This document shows positions 52,038-64,000 of a DNA stretch of 64,000 nucleotides, piece after piece; position 1 is the stretch's first letter, and every line of letters starts with the position of its first letter. Source of the stretch: Opisthocomus hoazin (taxonomy: Eukaryota > Chordata > Aves > Opisthocomiformes > Opisthocomidae); the NCBI RefSeq assembly GCF_030867145.1, contig NC_134418.1, positions 7,064,802 to 7,128,801 on the forward strand, given 5' to 3'. The position numbers and the translations under genes were made by a program. Below the pieces are notes generated by a model. That model saw only the letters and a program-made list of their open reading frames with translations. It made no database searches and was not told the origin of the DNA.

Positions 52038-55000
52038 GGTGCCCTGAAGAGGGAGAGCTGGAGCCTGTCCCCACAGCACCCATCTGCTCGAAGGCCCTCG
52101 ATGGCCTCCTCACTTGCTGCACAGCCCATTAGCACCGGGGTTTTGGGGGGAGATCACTCATGGGGCTCACGTCTGACACCTGTCACACACACGGACCCCC
52201 AAGCCCCCACCACTGAGAAGACCTCTGCTTGCTGGCGGGGGAGATGGCAGGAGAATTCACACAGTTTGTAGTTTAGATCCATCTTGACTTCTGGACTTCA
52301 AAAGCAGCATTTTTGCATGCCACCAACCAGCCCGCCGCATGCTGGCGTGTGCCTTGGGGCTACTCCACGATGTGCCAGGAGCCTCGGCCATGGTGTGGCA
52401 TCAGCTGTAAATCTGCACCTGCAAAGGCAGGCGGACCGCCCCCCGACCTCACCCGACAAACCACATCTTAGCCTGGAGCAGTTCAGAAAAGAAAACTTGG
52501 CCCGCTTGATTTTTTTTTCTGCTATTACACTAAGAAATAAGGTCATACTCATCTTACCCCGTGAAAATGCTAGCATTTTCAGTGCTACTTTTAACCCTAA
52601 CGAAGCTACAACCTTCCACGGACTAAAATCATTTAAAAAAATTTGAAGAGCAAAAAATGTTCACCCATGGCATCTTGAGCCCTGGGGAGTTTCCGTCCCG
52701 CAGCCTGTTATCCCCAACAGGCCCTTATTCCAGGTGCTGCAGTACTGGCCATGCTGGACCAAGCTGGATGCTAAGCAGCCTTCCCCGATCCCAAAAGTCA
52801 GCCCTTGTAGCCCCAAAAGGCACAGCGGGAATGGATTTTTTTCCTTATTTTTGTGGCAACTGTTCCTCCAGCCTGGCATTTACAGCCCAGCTGCAGTTAC
52901 TTCTGCTGCAACGCGGGAGTTAACAGAGACGAAACCCAGCCAAGTCCTGCTTCTTGTCTGTAGACCCCTTTCTTCTGCTCTGATGCTTTGCTCCAGCCCC
53001 CCAAAAACAAACACTTTGCCGTAAGAAACCCGTCATAGGGGGAAAATAAAAAGTTGAAAATGTAACAAAGCTGGTGAAAGCGCAGGGCATTAGCATCAGC
53101 GTGGTGAGTTGTGTGGGGTGCGGGCTGAGGAAGAGGGGTGGGCAAGGAGGAGACCCGCAGGGCGAGCACCAAGATGGGGCAGGGAGGTGGCTGGGCTGGG
53201 GACGGGGATCATTGTCTTTCATTTCAGAAAAAGGATAAATCCCCTCTAGAAACTGCAGCTGAATAACACAAATGCACCTAAATTCAGCGATCCCCCCCAC
53301 CTTGCCCCGGCCGTGAGCCAAACACTGGTGATTAGGAGCCGCTGTACCCTAGCAAGGTCACCAGCAGATCTTCCTTGTGTTGACAGATCAGTTCAGCTTA
53401 CACCCTTTTGTCCTCCCCTACTTTCTTCCCAGGACAGCAGCCCCAAACAACGTGGGGATGTTGTAAACAGCAGCTGCTCTCCTGCACATTCCCACAGTGC
53501 TTTTATTTTTGTCGGCGATGGGCTGCCAGATAAAGGCATCCCACCTCCAAAATGTTTTCTTCTAGGAGCAACACCCAGTCCCGAGAACAGCTTGGCCTCT
53601 GGTAAACAGGTGAGCTGCAGATAAACAGCAGCTGCAAAAAAATTGAAAATTAACCCCCGTTCCAGCTCACACACTATGCTTTTACACTGCAAATATTCCT
53701 TTTTCTTTCCACAGGAGACATCCTACAGGTAAAAGCGCTGCAGGGAAACATCTCTAAAGCTGCTGTAATCTCCTGGGGAATCTTCCCAAGCCAAAATATC
53801 TGCTTAGACAACCCAATGTCACCGGCCATGCAGCAGCGTTTGGTGCCCAGTGTACCATGCCCTGTATCTGAAGTGGTAATGGTGACAAAAGCCACCTCTG
53901 GGAGCACTTTGGTCCTGGCCAGGAGGACAGAAGATGCTCCAGGTGACCACAGCAGTGAGGAGAGGGGGATGCCACTGCAGCAGCCGGGGATGTTGGGCTG
54001 AGCTCACCGACAGCACCATGGGGATAGAGGGAAAATTCACCGGCGGTGGCATTTCTCGTATTAAGCAAACCCCCCGAAAATCCGAGGTGCCCACACCCTG
54101 TTCTGGGGAGGTCCCAATCCGGGAGTGATGTGAAACAAAAGGGGAAAGGCGAGCGGGAGGTGAGGAGGGGAGAGGCAATGGTGGCTGCACCCTGCCTCAG
54201 GGGCTCAGCTCTGAAAATGAGCCCTTAAAAGTGCTGAAATGCATTTGAAAGCACCAAAATTACTTTCTCCTGCCAGGAAAGAGTTAAGGAGCGAGTCAGC
54301 CCACCCTAAATTTTAGCAGCCGAGCCCTTCATGGCAAGGCTGCTGGTGGTTAGAAACCCGCTTCGAGCAGGAAATTATTTCAAACAGAAATGGGGAGGGG
54401 ACATGTTACAGCAGCATGGAAAAATCTGGTGCAAAAATGGACCAAAACAATGACACCGTATAAGATGCAATATTATTTTTCCTATTCCTTCGCCAACTGA
54501 AACCCCGGGGGAGGTTTCTTGGTGCCCCTATGTGAGACCCCCCTGGGAAATCCCCCCTCGCTGGAGACCCAGCCCAGCGGAGACGCTGAGGCTTTGTAAG
54601 CACCACGAGCATCTGCATGACATGGGCAGAAAAGAAAACCAAACCTTGCTCAGCAGCCAAAGTGGCAGTCAATAAATAAAATTAATAAATAATTTAATTT
54701 TTTTTTCCCAACCATGGAAATGTTGATGGCTTGCTGACACCAGTTCACCCCTGTAATTTTGCATCACGTATTTCACTCTTCAAATCCTAAATCCCAAGTG
54801 CTTCAAATCTCTCCCTCCCTAAGACATTTCAAAGCCACTCTGATATTTTGTCCATCATTTCAATATTTCTGCATATGAGCCATGCAGTGTCGCAGCCACC
54901 AAAGCAGCGCCCGCTGCGAGCTGGGGAGCCCCAGCAGAGTTTCCTTATTTTTGCGGTTTTTCAGCCACTGAATTTGTTTGAGGTTTCTTGCTTCTGGCTT

Positions 55001-55617
55001 CAAATTTTTCTGCGATGCCTCATGCCTCATGCTCTGTGGCAAGTGAGTTTGGCATTCAGCATTTTCCAGGCCCATAGAAAAACACCTCCCGCTAAAGATT
55101 CTGCTGAAGAAAACAACCCCACAGCTCAAATTGCATCTTCTCCTTATTTTGAATGCTTTTTAATTTCACTGGAGGAGAAACCAGCAAAAATCCATCTTTC
55201 CTGCTTTTATTTTTAATGCCAAGCTCCAACATTTGTCATTTTTTATTGCATGGAGCTAGATTAAAAGGAAGAGGAAAAGCTAGGTGATGAAATAGGAAAA
55301 GAACATAATTAAAAATCAACGAGTTTTCTCTTTTTTTCATCCTAAAGGGGATTTTGGGAGATCCCGTGCGGTGCCGGAGAAGCGCGTGGGGCTGCTGCCC
55401 TGATGCACACCTGGATTTGGGGCTGGGCACAGGGGCAGCCGCCGGGCTGAGGCTCCGGGCGCTGCCGCAGCAGATGCTCTTTGGCAGCCGTCGGCGAGAC
55501 ATCTGCGCCGAGACGGGGAAGAACCTCCCGGGGTGAAGCCAGCCCTACCACCAAGAGGCGACCGTATGTGGAGAGGGGGAGCTGGCACAAAACCCCTCTG
55601 TCGTTGACTCCACCGCC
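52038..55617. other. Intergenic DNA between the provirus and CD8B
   Basis: No gene recognised. Open frames are short and without domains. The last few hundred bases should hold the CD8B promoter and 5' UTR, GC-rich at 55360-55620, but no TATA box or specific lymphoid site is clear enough to call. Confidence 0.45.
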
Positions 55618-55663
55618 ATGGCTCCGCTGTGGCTCTGTCTCTGCGTCTGCCTCCAGATCCCAG
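55618..55663 (+). CDS. CD8B: CD8B exon 1 (signal peptide)
   Basis: ATG in a strong CCGCCATGG context; 15 codons plus one base before CAG|GTAAGA. Encodes the hydrophobic core of the leader. Confidence 0.9.
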
Positions 55664-58600
55664 GTAAGAGGGACACATCTCTGAAGGGTTGAGGGCAACT
55701 AAAGTGGTGCTGGAGCCTCTCCTCCACCCCGCTCCAGCACGTGGAGTGCGTTGCACAGCATCTGGATGGTGGAAGTTTGAGTATACAGGCGTAGTATAGA
55801 TCTACAGGACATTATCAGCTATCACTGCATAATTTTGGACAATGCCCTTAACCACATGCTGTAGCTTTTGGTCAGCCCTGAAGCGGTCAGGCAGCTGGAC
55901 TAGATGATTGTTGTAGGTCCCTTCCAACTGAAATAGTCTACTCTGTTCTGTTCTATTCTATTCTGTTCTATTCTGTTCTATTCTATTCTATTCTATTCTA
56001 TTCTATTCTATTCATGTTCCGACCCAAATTCCCCGTGGTCCTCTGTGGGAAAATACACCAGGAAAGGGAACAGGGAGGTTTTGGGGGATGAAGGTGTGGC
56101 AGAGGATGAGATTCTCTGCTCTGTCTCCGTCCCAGCTCACCCCGCTAGGGCTTGATCTCTGGCTCAGAGCAGAGCTGACCGTCTCCCAGGATCCATTCTC
56201 GTCCTTTCTGATCCATCTAATACCTCCCCAGCAGCTCGAGGAAAAGGTTTTCAAGCGGGGTTAAGTTTCCCATGCCCAGCAGAGCCACATCTCAGGGCAG
56301 CCAAGGGCACCCTGAAGCCACCATGCGCCACGGCCACAAACATTTCCTCCCCTAAAGCACCACGCAGATGTTTGCCAAAGTAAAGTTTGGGAAGACTGCA
56401 CTCTAAAACCTGAAAATGATGTATTTTAGTAATGAGGAGACATTTATACTGTCACAGCACCAGAGGATGCGGTGAAATGCTGTGGCTGCTGTGCAACCCT
56501 TGAATTTCGGCGTTGCAAGATTAGGGCTGAAGCCTGCTCGTCTCTGCAGCATGCTGGCAGCGGTGGGGTCATCATCACGGGGACGAAGCAGGGCTCTGGC
56601 CCTGTGTCAGTCAGCAGAGCCCTCTCCTCTGCTCGTCTCCATCGGGGACGTGGGGGACAGCGGGGCCATGGGTCGAGGGAATGGCTTCAGGTGTTCTTGT
56701 GGTCACGCAAACCCATTCCTGCACCACTGGGTTTGCAGGGCTGCACGAGGCTGTTCGCAACAATCACTGTAGGCAGCTTTGGGATTTTGAAGGAATAGGG
56801 ACTTTTTAATGTAAAAAAGGCCAAAAGATGTGGTTTGCTGAGCTTTTTGCACAGCTTTAAAACACGCCTGGGAAACGGATGGGGGAAGCGAGAGCATCCT
56901 TATCTTCAGAGGGCTGTTTTTCTCTCGGTCTTGGAGCATCTGCAACTTCGTAGGACTGTTTGCTGAACAGAAAGGATCACAAGGCACCCCTTGTCCTTTT
57001 CACAAGGACACATCCTGCTCACACACAGATACCGCTCACATCTGCCCAGGCCAAACAACGACTCAGATAATTTCCACAAAAGCTTTTGCCCAAACACAGC
57101 GATGCGATGCCAAACTGAAGCTTTCAACCCTGCCGCTACCGCTCACTCCCTCTTGTTCCCTAGGTCTCGAAATTCATACAAAAATAATTTTGTGAGAAAA
57201 CTAATAGCAAATTGGCTGATTTTTGAGATGTTTTGCAGTTTTTTTTATCTTTTTCTGGTCCTTTTCTGCATCTGAGATGCGATCTGAAGTGTATTGGCAT
57301 TGCTTCTGTTAGAACAAAAATCTGGCAAAGAAGAGGCTCGAAAAAAATTTGTTGAAAGAGAGGTGAAGCATTTCCAAAAAATGAGAGAGAAAAGGAGGGC
57401 AGGAGAGGGGCATCCACAGGAGCAGGCGGAGATGCCCTTCCCTGCACATACAGACCCGAGGACACCCTCCAAATCATCCCTCTATCCCTCTTCCGCCACT
57501 AAGCCTTCTCCCTAGATGGGTGTTTACGGAGCAAAAATCTACCTTTACAACTAAGCTTGAGGAAGAAGTAGCTGGGAACCCAACAAGGCCTCTGAGGGAA
57601 TATGGGCTGAGGTTCCTGGTAAAGATGCCTCTGCTTCTTGCTTGCATGATCCCCCTGGTCTGTAGCTACTTGACCTTGTCAAGCTCAGAGAGAAAATCTG
57701 TACTTAGAATGGAAGAAAAGTAATGAGAAGAAAATAATAACTATGCATTTCTGTCTTTTTTCTTAGGCTTCTGTACAAATCTACTTTTATCCCAGACTCC
57801 AGGGCGTATTTTAGCCCAAACCAACAATGAAACAGCAATCTTCTGTGAGCTGAAGGAAGAGCACGCTGGCGTGTACTGGTACCGCTGGATCCAGGAGATG
57901 CAAAATTTCCAGTTCTTGGTATATTCCAGCCCGTTGGGCAAAGCCATCTATGGTGCAAACATCAGCCAGGACAAGTTTAGTGTCCAGAGGGCGAGTTCCC
58001 GCACCTCCTACAGCCTGCACATCGGCCGCCTCCATGCCTCGGACAACGGCACCTATTACTGCTCTGTCTCCCAGTCCTCCCAGCTCCTCCTAGGCAGTGG
58101 GACATGGCTCGGTGTGGGTAAGCATCACCTCCGGGGCTCCAAAATGTGCCACCAGCAGGCTGGGATGAGGTCCCTTAGGTAAGGGGTGATGCGTGTTGGT
58201 AGACCCTTCCCAATTTTGAGATGCAAGGTTGGGGCTCTGGGGTTTTCCTGAAGAGACCTGTGAGACCAGATAAGTCAGAAAATACAGGAACCAGCTCTGT
58301 TTTATCTCAGCTGCATGTGACAGTGCCTTTGCCACCAGCAGTTGCTTTGCTGTGGTCATGCCTTGAGCGCCGTGTTGGTCCTAGTTTTAGGATTTCCACT
58401 GGAAGGTGCTCAGCCCCCATACTGACGTGCCCTATGTTTTTCTCGTCTCTTGTGGTACTTTGGATGGGAGGCTGGATGTGTGCCCTGCTCAGCTCCCAGG
58501 CCTCCCCGCACTCCGGTTCTTCCTTACCCTTCCTCCAAGGGACAGGAGCAGCAGCTTCAAGGCCAGAGGACATCACCCCTCACACCTCTGGGGTGGCTCT

Positions 58601-60735
58601 GACTGCAGGTTTCAAACCTGTCCTTCACATAAAGGGCTGGATTGGGATTTATTCCTCAAAGCTCAAAACCCACCGTCACTGGGGAGCTCCAACCCAAAAG
58701 CAGAGCTGTCTGCGGGTGGCATGGGAGAGGGATGATTCTTTACAGACCCTGGGCCATACAACAGCTCATATCAGCCCTTTTTCCCCTTGATCATCAAGCA
58801 GGAGGTGGTGTAGAAAAACTAATGCATTTGAAGTAGGATTCAGCCCTTTCTTTGCAGGATTTTAGGAAAACAAATAACTTATTTAACCGAGATGCAGCTA
58901 CAGCCTCTGGCTCTGAATCATCCTCAGTGTCCCAGCCTTTCTGGTTTTGTTGCAAATAAGCCCTGCACCTCGAGCTGGCTGAGAAATCCATCCTGGATCC
59001 TTGCCCACTTGAAGAAAAGCTGATTTAAGATAAAGGAGAACTGTTTTTCATCAACTGGGCACATATCTATGTGCAAAGCAAAGCATGAAAAGCAGGGCTG
59101 AAATTCAGTGCGATCAAGGACACTTCAATTTAAAACCAAACACCTGCAGGTGCTCTGGGAGGGCTCAGGCTTTACTGGATATTTTCTTTTTTTCCTTTTT
59201 GTACACATGATAAAACAAATTGGCTTTGAGTTCCTTTTCTTGAAGGCCATTATAATGTAAGGGAGAAATTGTCCAGATATATCCCAGGCACCTGATGTCT
59301 CACATTTCCATGTAAAAAAACGGTGGTTTCTGTAGGAATTTCAGCCCGGGATAGAAGCAGAAAAAAATAGTGCTCCATTGTAACTCAGAGGCACCATAAT
59401 AAATCCTGCTCTCATTTTATCAGAAAGAAAAAAAAAGTACCCAATTCTGAGCAAAGCTCAGAGCAATCTGAATACAGCAAAGATCCAGGGATCCCTTCAA
59501 ACCTCCCCGTGCTCCTGACATCTCCTGCTACCTGCGATTTCACACAGCACTGATGAGGTGGTTCCTGGCAGTAAATGTAGCTCGAGGAAGTTTCCTCTTC
59601 CCTTTCGTTAGCCTTCTGCCCTTGTTTGCCTGGTACGCTGTTTTATTAACACTTTTGCAAGCTCTTGGTAACTTCTGTGGCCACCGAGAGGTTCAGGCCA
59701 AGCTCCCGGCCCCTCCAGGTGACCCAGCCCTTTGTGGGGGTCCCTGGATGAGGCTAGCTTTAAAAGCCAGAATTTCCAGCCCTTCCTGCCTGCTGTTTGA
59801 GACCTCTGCTGCACTCGGTGCCGTATTGACCACCCTCTTCTCCTCCTTACCCACCAGTTGATGTTTTGCCTCTGCCTCCGAAGACCACGCAGTCACCGCC
59901 CCCTAAAAAGCCTGCGCGGTGCGTAACCAAAGGCAAAGCTATCAGCAAGAAAGGTACGGCTCTGGGCTGGCTTGCATTGAACATTGAGCTCCTGGGGGTC
60001 TCCAAGGTTCAGCTGGAGTTTTTTCGGGGAGGGGGGGCAACCACAACGTGACTCTGCAGGGGTGGGCACCACCGCTCTGGATGGAGCTGAGCTCTGCCTT
60101 CAGGAGCGGTCCCCTGCGATATAGGAGGATTTGGGGGCCAGGATGCATCTCCATTTATCTCTGCCTAAGCTTTGGTGTCCCTGGGGTGCGCAGCCCCTGT
60201 GGGCGCAGCGTCAGTCCTGCAGCCATGCTGCATTCCCCTGCCAGAGAGGACACCACGAACAAGGTCATCGTGACTCATAGCTAAGTTCCCTGCAAAGCCT
60301 TCTGGGTGTAATGCATCCCCCAAGGGATACGCCAGGGTGATGGCCATGTCCTCCACCCCTCCTGAGGGCCTGCCTTGCTTTTCTCCCCTCCCCACCCCAT
60401 CCTTCATCCTGGAGAGCTGATGGGGGAGGATGATGCCGGGTGCTGAGCTGAGGGCGCAGCTCCACGCCACGTCCCCTCTTGCTTCCCAGGTGCCTGCAGC
60501 CCCCTGGTCTGGGTCCCGCTGGCCGCTGGTGTCCTGCTCCTCCTGCTGAGCCTGGTCCCCACCGCCCACCGCCTCCACCGTAAGCATCCTGCCGGCCACG
60601 GGGACGGCGAGGGGGGTCAGTCCCGGGACAGCCTGGCAGCGGGACGGGGAGCTGGGAGGGGGTCCCCGGGCTGACAGACACCGTCTCTCCCCAGGTCTGC
60701 GGCGGAGGCTGTGGCTTCGTGTCCACAGGCAGTAA
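55618..60735 (+). CDS. CD8B: CD8B, T-cell surface glycoprotein CD8 beta chain (5 exons, 207 aa)
   Basis: CD8 beta pairs with CD8 alpha on T cells as co-receptor for MHC class I. Exons 55618-55663, 57767-58117, 59858-59953, 60490-60579 and 60695-60735 join in frame (624 nt), all introns GT-AG in phase 1. The protein has a signal peptide (MAPLWLCLCVCLQIPG) and one V-type Ig domain with disulfide cysteines at 42 and 114 (YYC), a core WYRW and a J-like GSGTWLGV. A short Pro/Lys stalk (Cys154) and a single transmembrane helix (about 170-188) follow. The cytoplasmic tail is short and basic, with no CxCP Lck motif. That short tail and the VVDVLP...CSP pattern identify beta rather than alpha. N-glycosylation sequons are at Asn36, 80 and 109. 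Length is normal (about 210 in mammals). Confidence 0.95.
55664..57766. other. CD8B intron 1
   Basis: Contains a CR1 fragment with a TTCTA-repeat tail (55815-56012). The remainder has no recognised feature. Confidence 0.6.
55815..56012 (+). mobile_element. CR1-type 3' end with TTCTA microsatellite tail
   Basis: GGTCAGCCCTGAAGCGGTCA, GGACTAGATGATTGTTGTAG and GTCCCTTCCAACTGAAATAG are typical of a common avian CR1 3' end. The tail is an expanded run of TTCTA/TTCTG units (about 55937-56012). Confidence 0.8.
57767..58117 (+). CDS. CD8B: CD8B exon 2 (Ig V domain)
   Basis: Acceptor TTCTTAG| and donor TGG|GTAAGC. Encodes the whole V-type domain from LLLSQTPGRILAQ to the J-like GSGTWLGV, with both disulfide cysteines and three N-glycosylation sequons. 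Confidence 0.95.
58118..59857. other. CD8B intron 2
   Basis: 1.7 kb without recognised exons or mobile elements. Open frames such as 58221-58790 lack domain signatures. Confidence 0.6.
59858..59953 (+). CDS. CD8B: CD8B exon 3 (stalk)
   Basis: Acceptor CCACCAG| and donor AAAG|GTACGG. Encodes VDVLPLPPKTTQSPPPKK and a Cys-containing basic end. This is the short membrane-proximal stalk typical of the beta chain. Confidence 0.92.
60490..60579 (+). CDS. CD8B: CD8B exon 4 (transmembrane)
   Basis: Acceptor TTCCCAG| and donor CACC|GTAAGC. Encodes GACSPLVWVPLAAGV, then a poly-Leu helix and HRLH. Cys167 lies just outside the membrane. Confidence 0.93.
60695..60735 (+). CDS. CD8B: CD8B exon 5 (short cytoplasmic tail)
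   Basis: Acceptor CCCCAG| then LRRRLWLRVHRQ and TAA. The basic, short tail matches the mammalian beta-chain pattern. It is too short to be seen as an open frame on its own. Confidence 0.9.
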
Positions 60736-63700
60736 ATCCCACCGGCTCCCCCACCTCGAGCCAGTGGGGAGAAGCCATGGACCCTCCCCTGCAGGGTGCT
60801 GAGCCCTGTCTGACGTGACCCAGGAAGGACATTGCAGAGGGCAAATGCGGGCTCGCGCTGCAAGACAGACGCCTCCATCCTGCGACAGCCCGTGACTTGA
60901 ATATTTGTCCTGGACACAACGGCTGGCGAAAGGACCGGGTCAAATCCTGCAGCGTGCTGAGCACTTCTGAAAGGGTGCTGAGCAGGGCAATCACCGCAGC
61001 TGGCTCTGCACCGGGGGCAGCGGGGCTGGTGAACCGCGGGGATTCGGGTGGGCTGGGAAGATGCTCTGAGAGCTGCTTGGCTCTCCTCTGCTCCCCCACG
61101 GGACAGCACGCGGGTGCTTTTGGTTCGCTCCTGCTGACGCTGGTTGGTGAGACTTTGCTAACGAACACTCCGAGAGCAACCAGCAGGCAGCAGGAGCAGG
61201 TCCCTGCACAGCTTGTAAAAGCCCCTGTACAGGCACGTTCGTTAGAAACAGTGAATCCATCGCTCAGCTGTGTCGGTCTGCAGGCTGGCGTCTCATGGCT
61301 GCGCTTCGGTGCGGGACGTGGCTGCCCAGCGAGCGGGGAGCTACGGCCTCTGCCGAGCAAGAGGTAAAGCAGAAGAACAGCTGAGGGGGGAGCAGGTCTG
61401 GGAGGGCGGCTTCGCCCACGGGAGACTGAAAACAGCCAGGAGCAGGAGAGGGAAGCCAGACAAAGCAAGGTACCCAAGGCCAAACACTTGCCGCAGCCCG
61501 AATGCCGACACCGCCTCTGCGAGCAAACAGCGGCGGCCGAGGGCTGGTCCTGAGCCCAGCAGCACAGCCCAAGTGAGAATTGCCCCGAGCATCGCCCGTA
61601 CGTGCCGAGACCTGAGCCATGCCGGTGTGTGCTGAGCCCCAAGAAACACCCACATGTGCTGAGCCCCAAGCGATGCCGGTGCGTGCTGAGCCCAGAGCAT
61701 GCTGAGCCCCGAGGGATGCGGGTGTGTGCTGAGCACCAGGCGATGCCCACGTGTGCCGAGCCCTGGGCCATGCCAGAAGCAGGGTAGGTCTCCCCAGGGA
61801 TGTTAACCCGGCTCAGCCGCTGCCCGGAGCTGCAAGGCCAACGTGGGGATGGAAACTCGGCGTCTTGCGGAGCGCAGGCAGCGGGTGCTCGCTCTCGGGC
61901 GCATCTCCAGCCCTGCGTCTCTGCTGAAGGGCAGGCAGACACGCAAGGCTGTATCAGCTGCAGTGAGTGCAAGAGGAAGGTGGCCCAGACACCTCCGGTC
62001 CCCAGCGTGGGTGGGAAGGCCAGCAGCTATTTTTACTGCAGGGATCTCCTGTCCCGCACATTGAGTGTGTCCTTAGAGCTGCCCCAAGCTGATGTGGCTC
62101 CAGAGTCCCCAGGGCCGGGGGAAACGCAGGCATGGGAAGAGCTTGTGTGGCTGTAAAGCATCGCAGCATCCCTCTGGCTTCACCCTCCCTCCCCTCCCAG
62201 CCACAGGGAGCTGCCACTCTCCACTTTAATATAGATTTTTCCGGAGGGCTTGGTCTCAAACCTGGCCATTGGGTGCTCCTTGCAATGGAGATTTCCCCTA
62301 AACGATGCAGTAATAAGGCTGGCAGCAGACCACGCCGAGCCGGCTTTCCCAGGCTGCCGTGGTCACCCAGGGTCTCAGGCCACCCAGCTGATGGCCGCAA
62401 GGGACACCGACCCCACACCCCGTCCCAGCAGGGATGCTGCAGGGAGGGCTCCCCGAGCATCGCTGCCTCCGGCGCATCATACACAAGCACATTTCAGCTT
62501 CTGTGAAAGCTCAGATGAACTAAACCCATCGTTTTTCTGCCCTGCAAGCATTCAGTGTGCAGAGCTTCACCCCAGGAGCAGAGGATTTTTATGGTATGTA
62601 TGTTTTACAGGACAGTTATAAGGAAACCCCTCTGAAACTTCCCAAAGGTTTATTCTTTCAAAAACAGGGGTTTTCCCTCTGCCTGCAGCTGCTTTTGAAA
62701 TCCCAGCTCCATTTCCCATGCCTGAGGCATCCTGACCTCACCGTCCATCCCTGCTTCACCTCTCCCACCTCTCGCCCAGCACAGGAGATGGCTTCCCACG
62801 GCCACGCAGCCAGGGCTGGCTCTGGGCAGCGAAAACCAGGCAGCGACAGCCCAATCCTCTCCCACGGGAGGGTGAGCAGCCTCAGGGATAACCCTGCCCA
62901 GTCCGCTCCTCCTCCCCCTGTTCCACGCTCATCGCGTCCTGGCAGCGTCTGACCCTCACTGAAACCCCCCTGGAACGGCACCATCTTGCCTTGATAAGAC
63001 TTCAGCGGCCGTATTATCCCTCCTCTAATAATACCCCTTCGAAGGATGGGGATTTACCCACAACTGTAACAGGCAGCAAAGGATTTGCTCAGCTCCTGAC
63101 TTCCCCAATCTGGCTTTGTTGTTCCTTTGTAAATTGAAATAAATCAACAACAACAACAAAAAAAAAAAACAAAAAACCCCACCACAAACCCCAACCCAAT
63201 CAGCTGCATAAAGTGGAAACAGGAGAGGACAGCAGCAGCCGAGGATGCCACGTGTCCTGTTGAAACAGAGGTTTGGGCAGTTTAGCAATGGAAAAAATGA
63301 AAAAAATGTAGTAATTCCTGTCGTCATCAGTGGGGTTTTTTAAGACAACCTCAGAGAGATTTTAGTGGCAGTTTCACAAACGCAAGATCCAGTGGAAAAA
63401 AAAATCACCTCCCGTTTTGTAGACTTTTTTCCCAAAGTGTATCTAAGAAAAAAAATTGAAGCACAAATAAAAAGGATGTTTTTATGTCTGAGAAAATGAG
63501 CCCAGTGCCCTGATATCTGCAGCTTCTTTGATTTTCTTTCCAATCTCATCACTGTGCTGAAAGCACGGTGACGATACCAGCCAGGGGCCAGGGGTGCCGT
63601 GTTGCAGCACGTGAGGGAAAAAGAGATGCTTCTGGCACAGAAACTAATGGGAAAATATTCCTGTGCATCTCTGCTAATGGCACAGTGCCCGGATCCACGG

Positions 63701-64000
63701 AGGGAGAAATACGGGAAGCGGCATCACCCACCCCAGTGTCCCCCCTGCCGCGAAGTCCCAGCAAGTGAGAGCGCCCAGTTTATTCCTCATTCCCTTCCGA
63801 GGATGGCCCAGCCTTCTCCCATCTCGCGCTGGCACCCTCCCCCCCGCAGCAAGGAGCATCCATACCTAGCAGGGGAAAAAAAAGGGATTTTATATATAAC
63901 CCCAAACCCTCAGGTCACCATTTATAAATGTTATCGTCTTAAATGACAAAAGGAGACGCCGCAAAAAATTGGACAATGACAAAAGGCTTCTGAATAGGAC
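60736..64000. other. CD8B 3' UTR/downstream flank
   Basis: The first AATAAA after the CD8B stop is at 63138-63143, inside an A-rich stretch, so a long 3' UTR or an unlisted variant signal is possible. A short minisatellite lies at 61600-61790. No CD8A exon was recognised before the window end. Confidence 0.4.
61600..61790 (+). repeat. Minisatellite with GTGCTGAGCCCC units
   Basis: About six to seven imperfect units of roughly 27-30 bases (GTGTGCTGAGCCCCAAG, then GATGCCGGTG). On the minus strand the repeat makes part of a long open frame (STHRHGLGLSTC-like), which is not taken as a gene. Confidence 0.8.

Overview
This is eukaryotic, bird-type nuclear DNA. The evidence is the CR1 non-LTR retrotransposon fragments (some ending in the typical ATTCTGTG-like tail), avian-style LTR elements, long AT-rich introns with GT-AG boundaries, a CpG-island promoter, and three vertebrate genes in a known syntenic block. 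The species cannot be named from the sequence.

Layout. (1) 1-3503, minus strand: the first coding exon of SMYD1 (muscle/heart lysine methyltransferase) and the start of its intron 1; the rest of the gene lies beyond the left edge. Its TATA-like box and candidate MEF2/E-box sites are at 3597-3892. (2) 3504-8100: the spacer between two divergent promoters, with a GGAAA array, an ATGG-type array and a 1.2-kb minisatellite with a 63-bp unit. (3) 8105-28116, plus strand: a seven-exon gene I reconstructed as a 535-aa protein with four C-x2-C-x12-H-x5-H zinc fingers and a lysine-rich tail. Its position next to SMYD1 and its C-terminus match mammalian KRCC1, while its zinc fingers match ZMAT1. (4) 28117-42400: intergenic, with CR1 fragments and a solo LTR. 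(5) about 42450-52037, minus strand: a provirus with full-length open gag (565 codons), pro-pol (about 1214) and env (874), flanked by two related but strongly diverged LTRs. (6) 55618-60735, plus strand: CD8B in five exons (207 aa), followed by downstream flank to the window end.

The order SMYD1 - KRCC1 (divergent) - CD8B agrees with the known proximity of these genes in vertebrates. The provirus sits in the KRCC1-CD8B interval, antisense to both.

The most striking object is the provirus. All three frames are open over about 2650 codons, yet the reverse transcriptase has lost its motif A aspartate and the first aspartate of its YxDD box, the first integrase catalytic Asp is Glu, and the flanking LTRs look only about two-thirds identical by eye. 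Open frames combined with lost enzymatic residues suggest long retention of protein-coding capacity (co-option), although a mispaired LTR or recent inactivation must be excluded. The second notable point is that the KRCC1-locus gene keeps a ZMAT1-like zinc-finger architecture.
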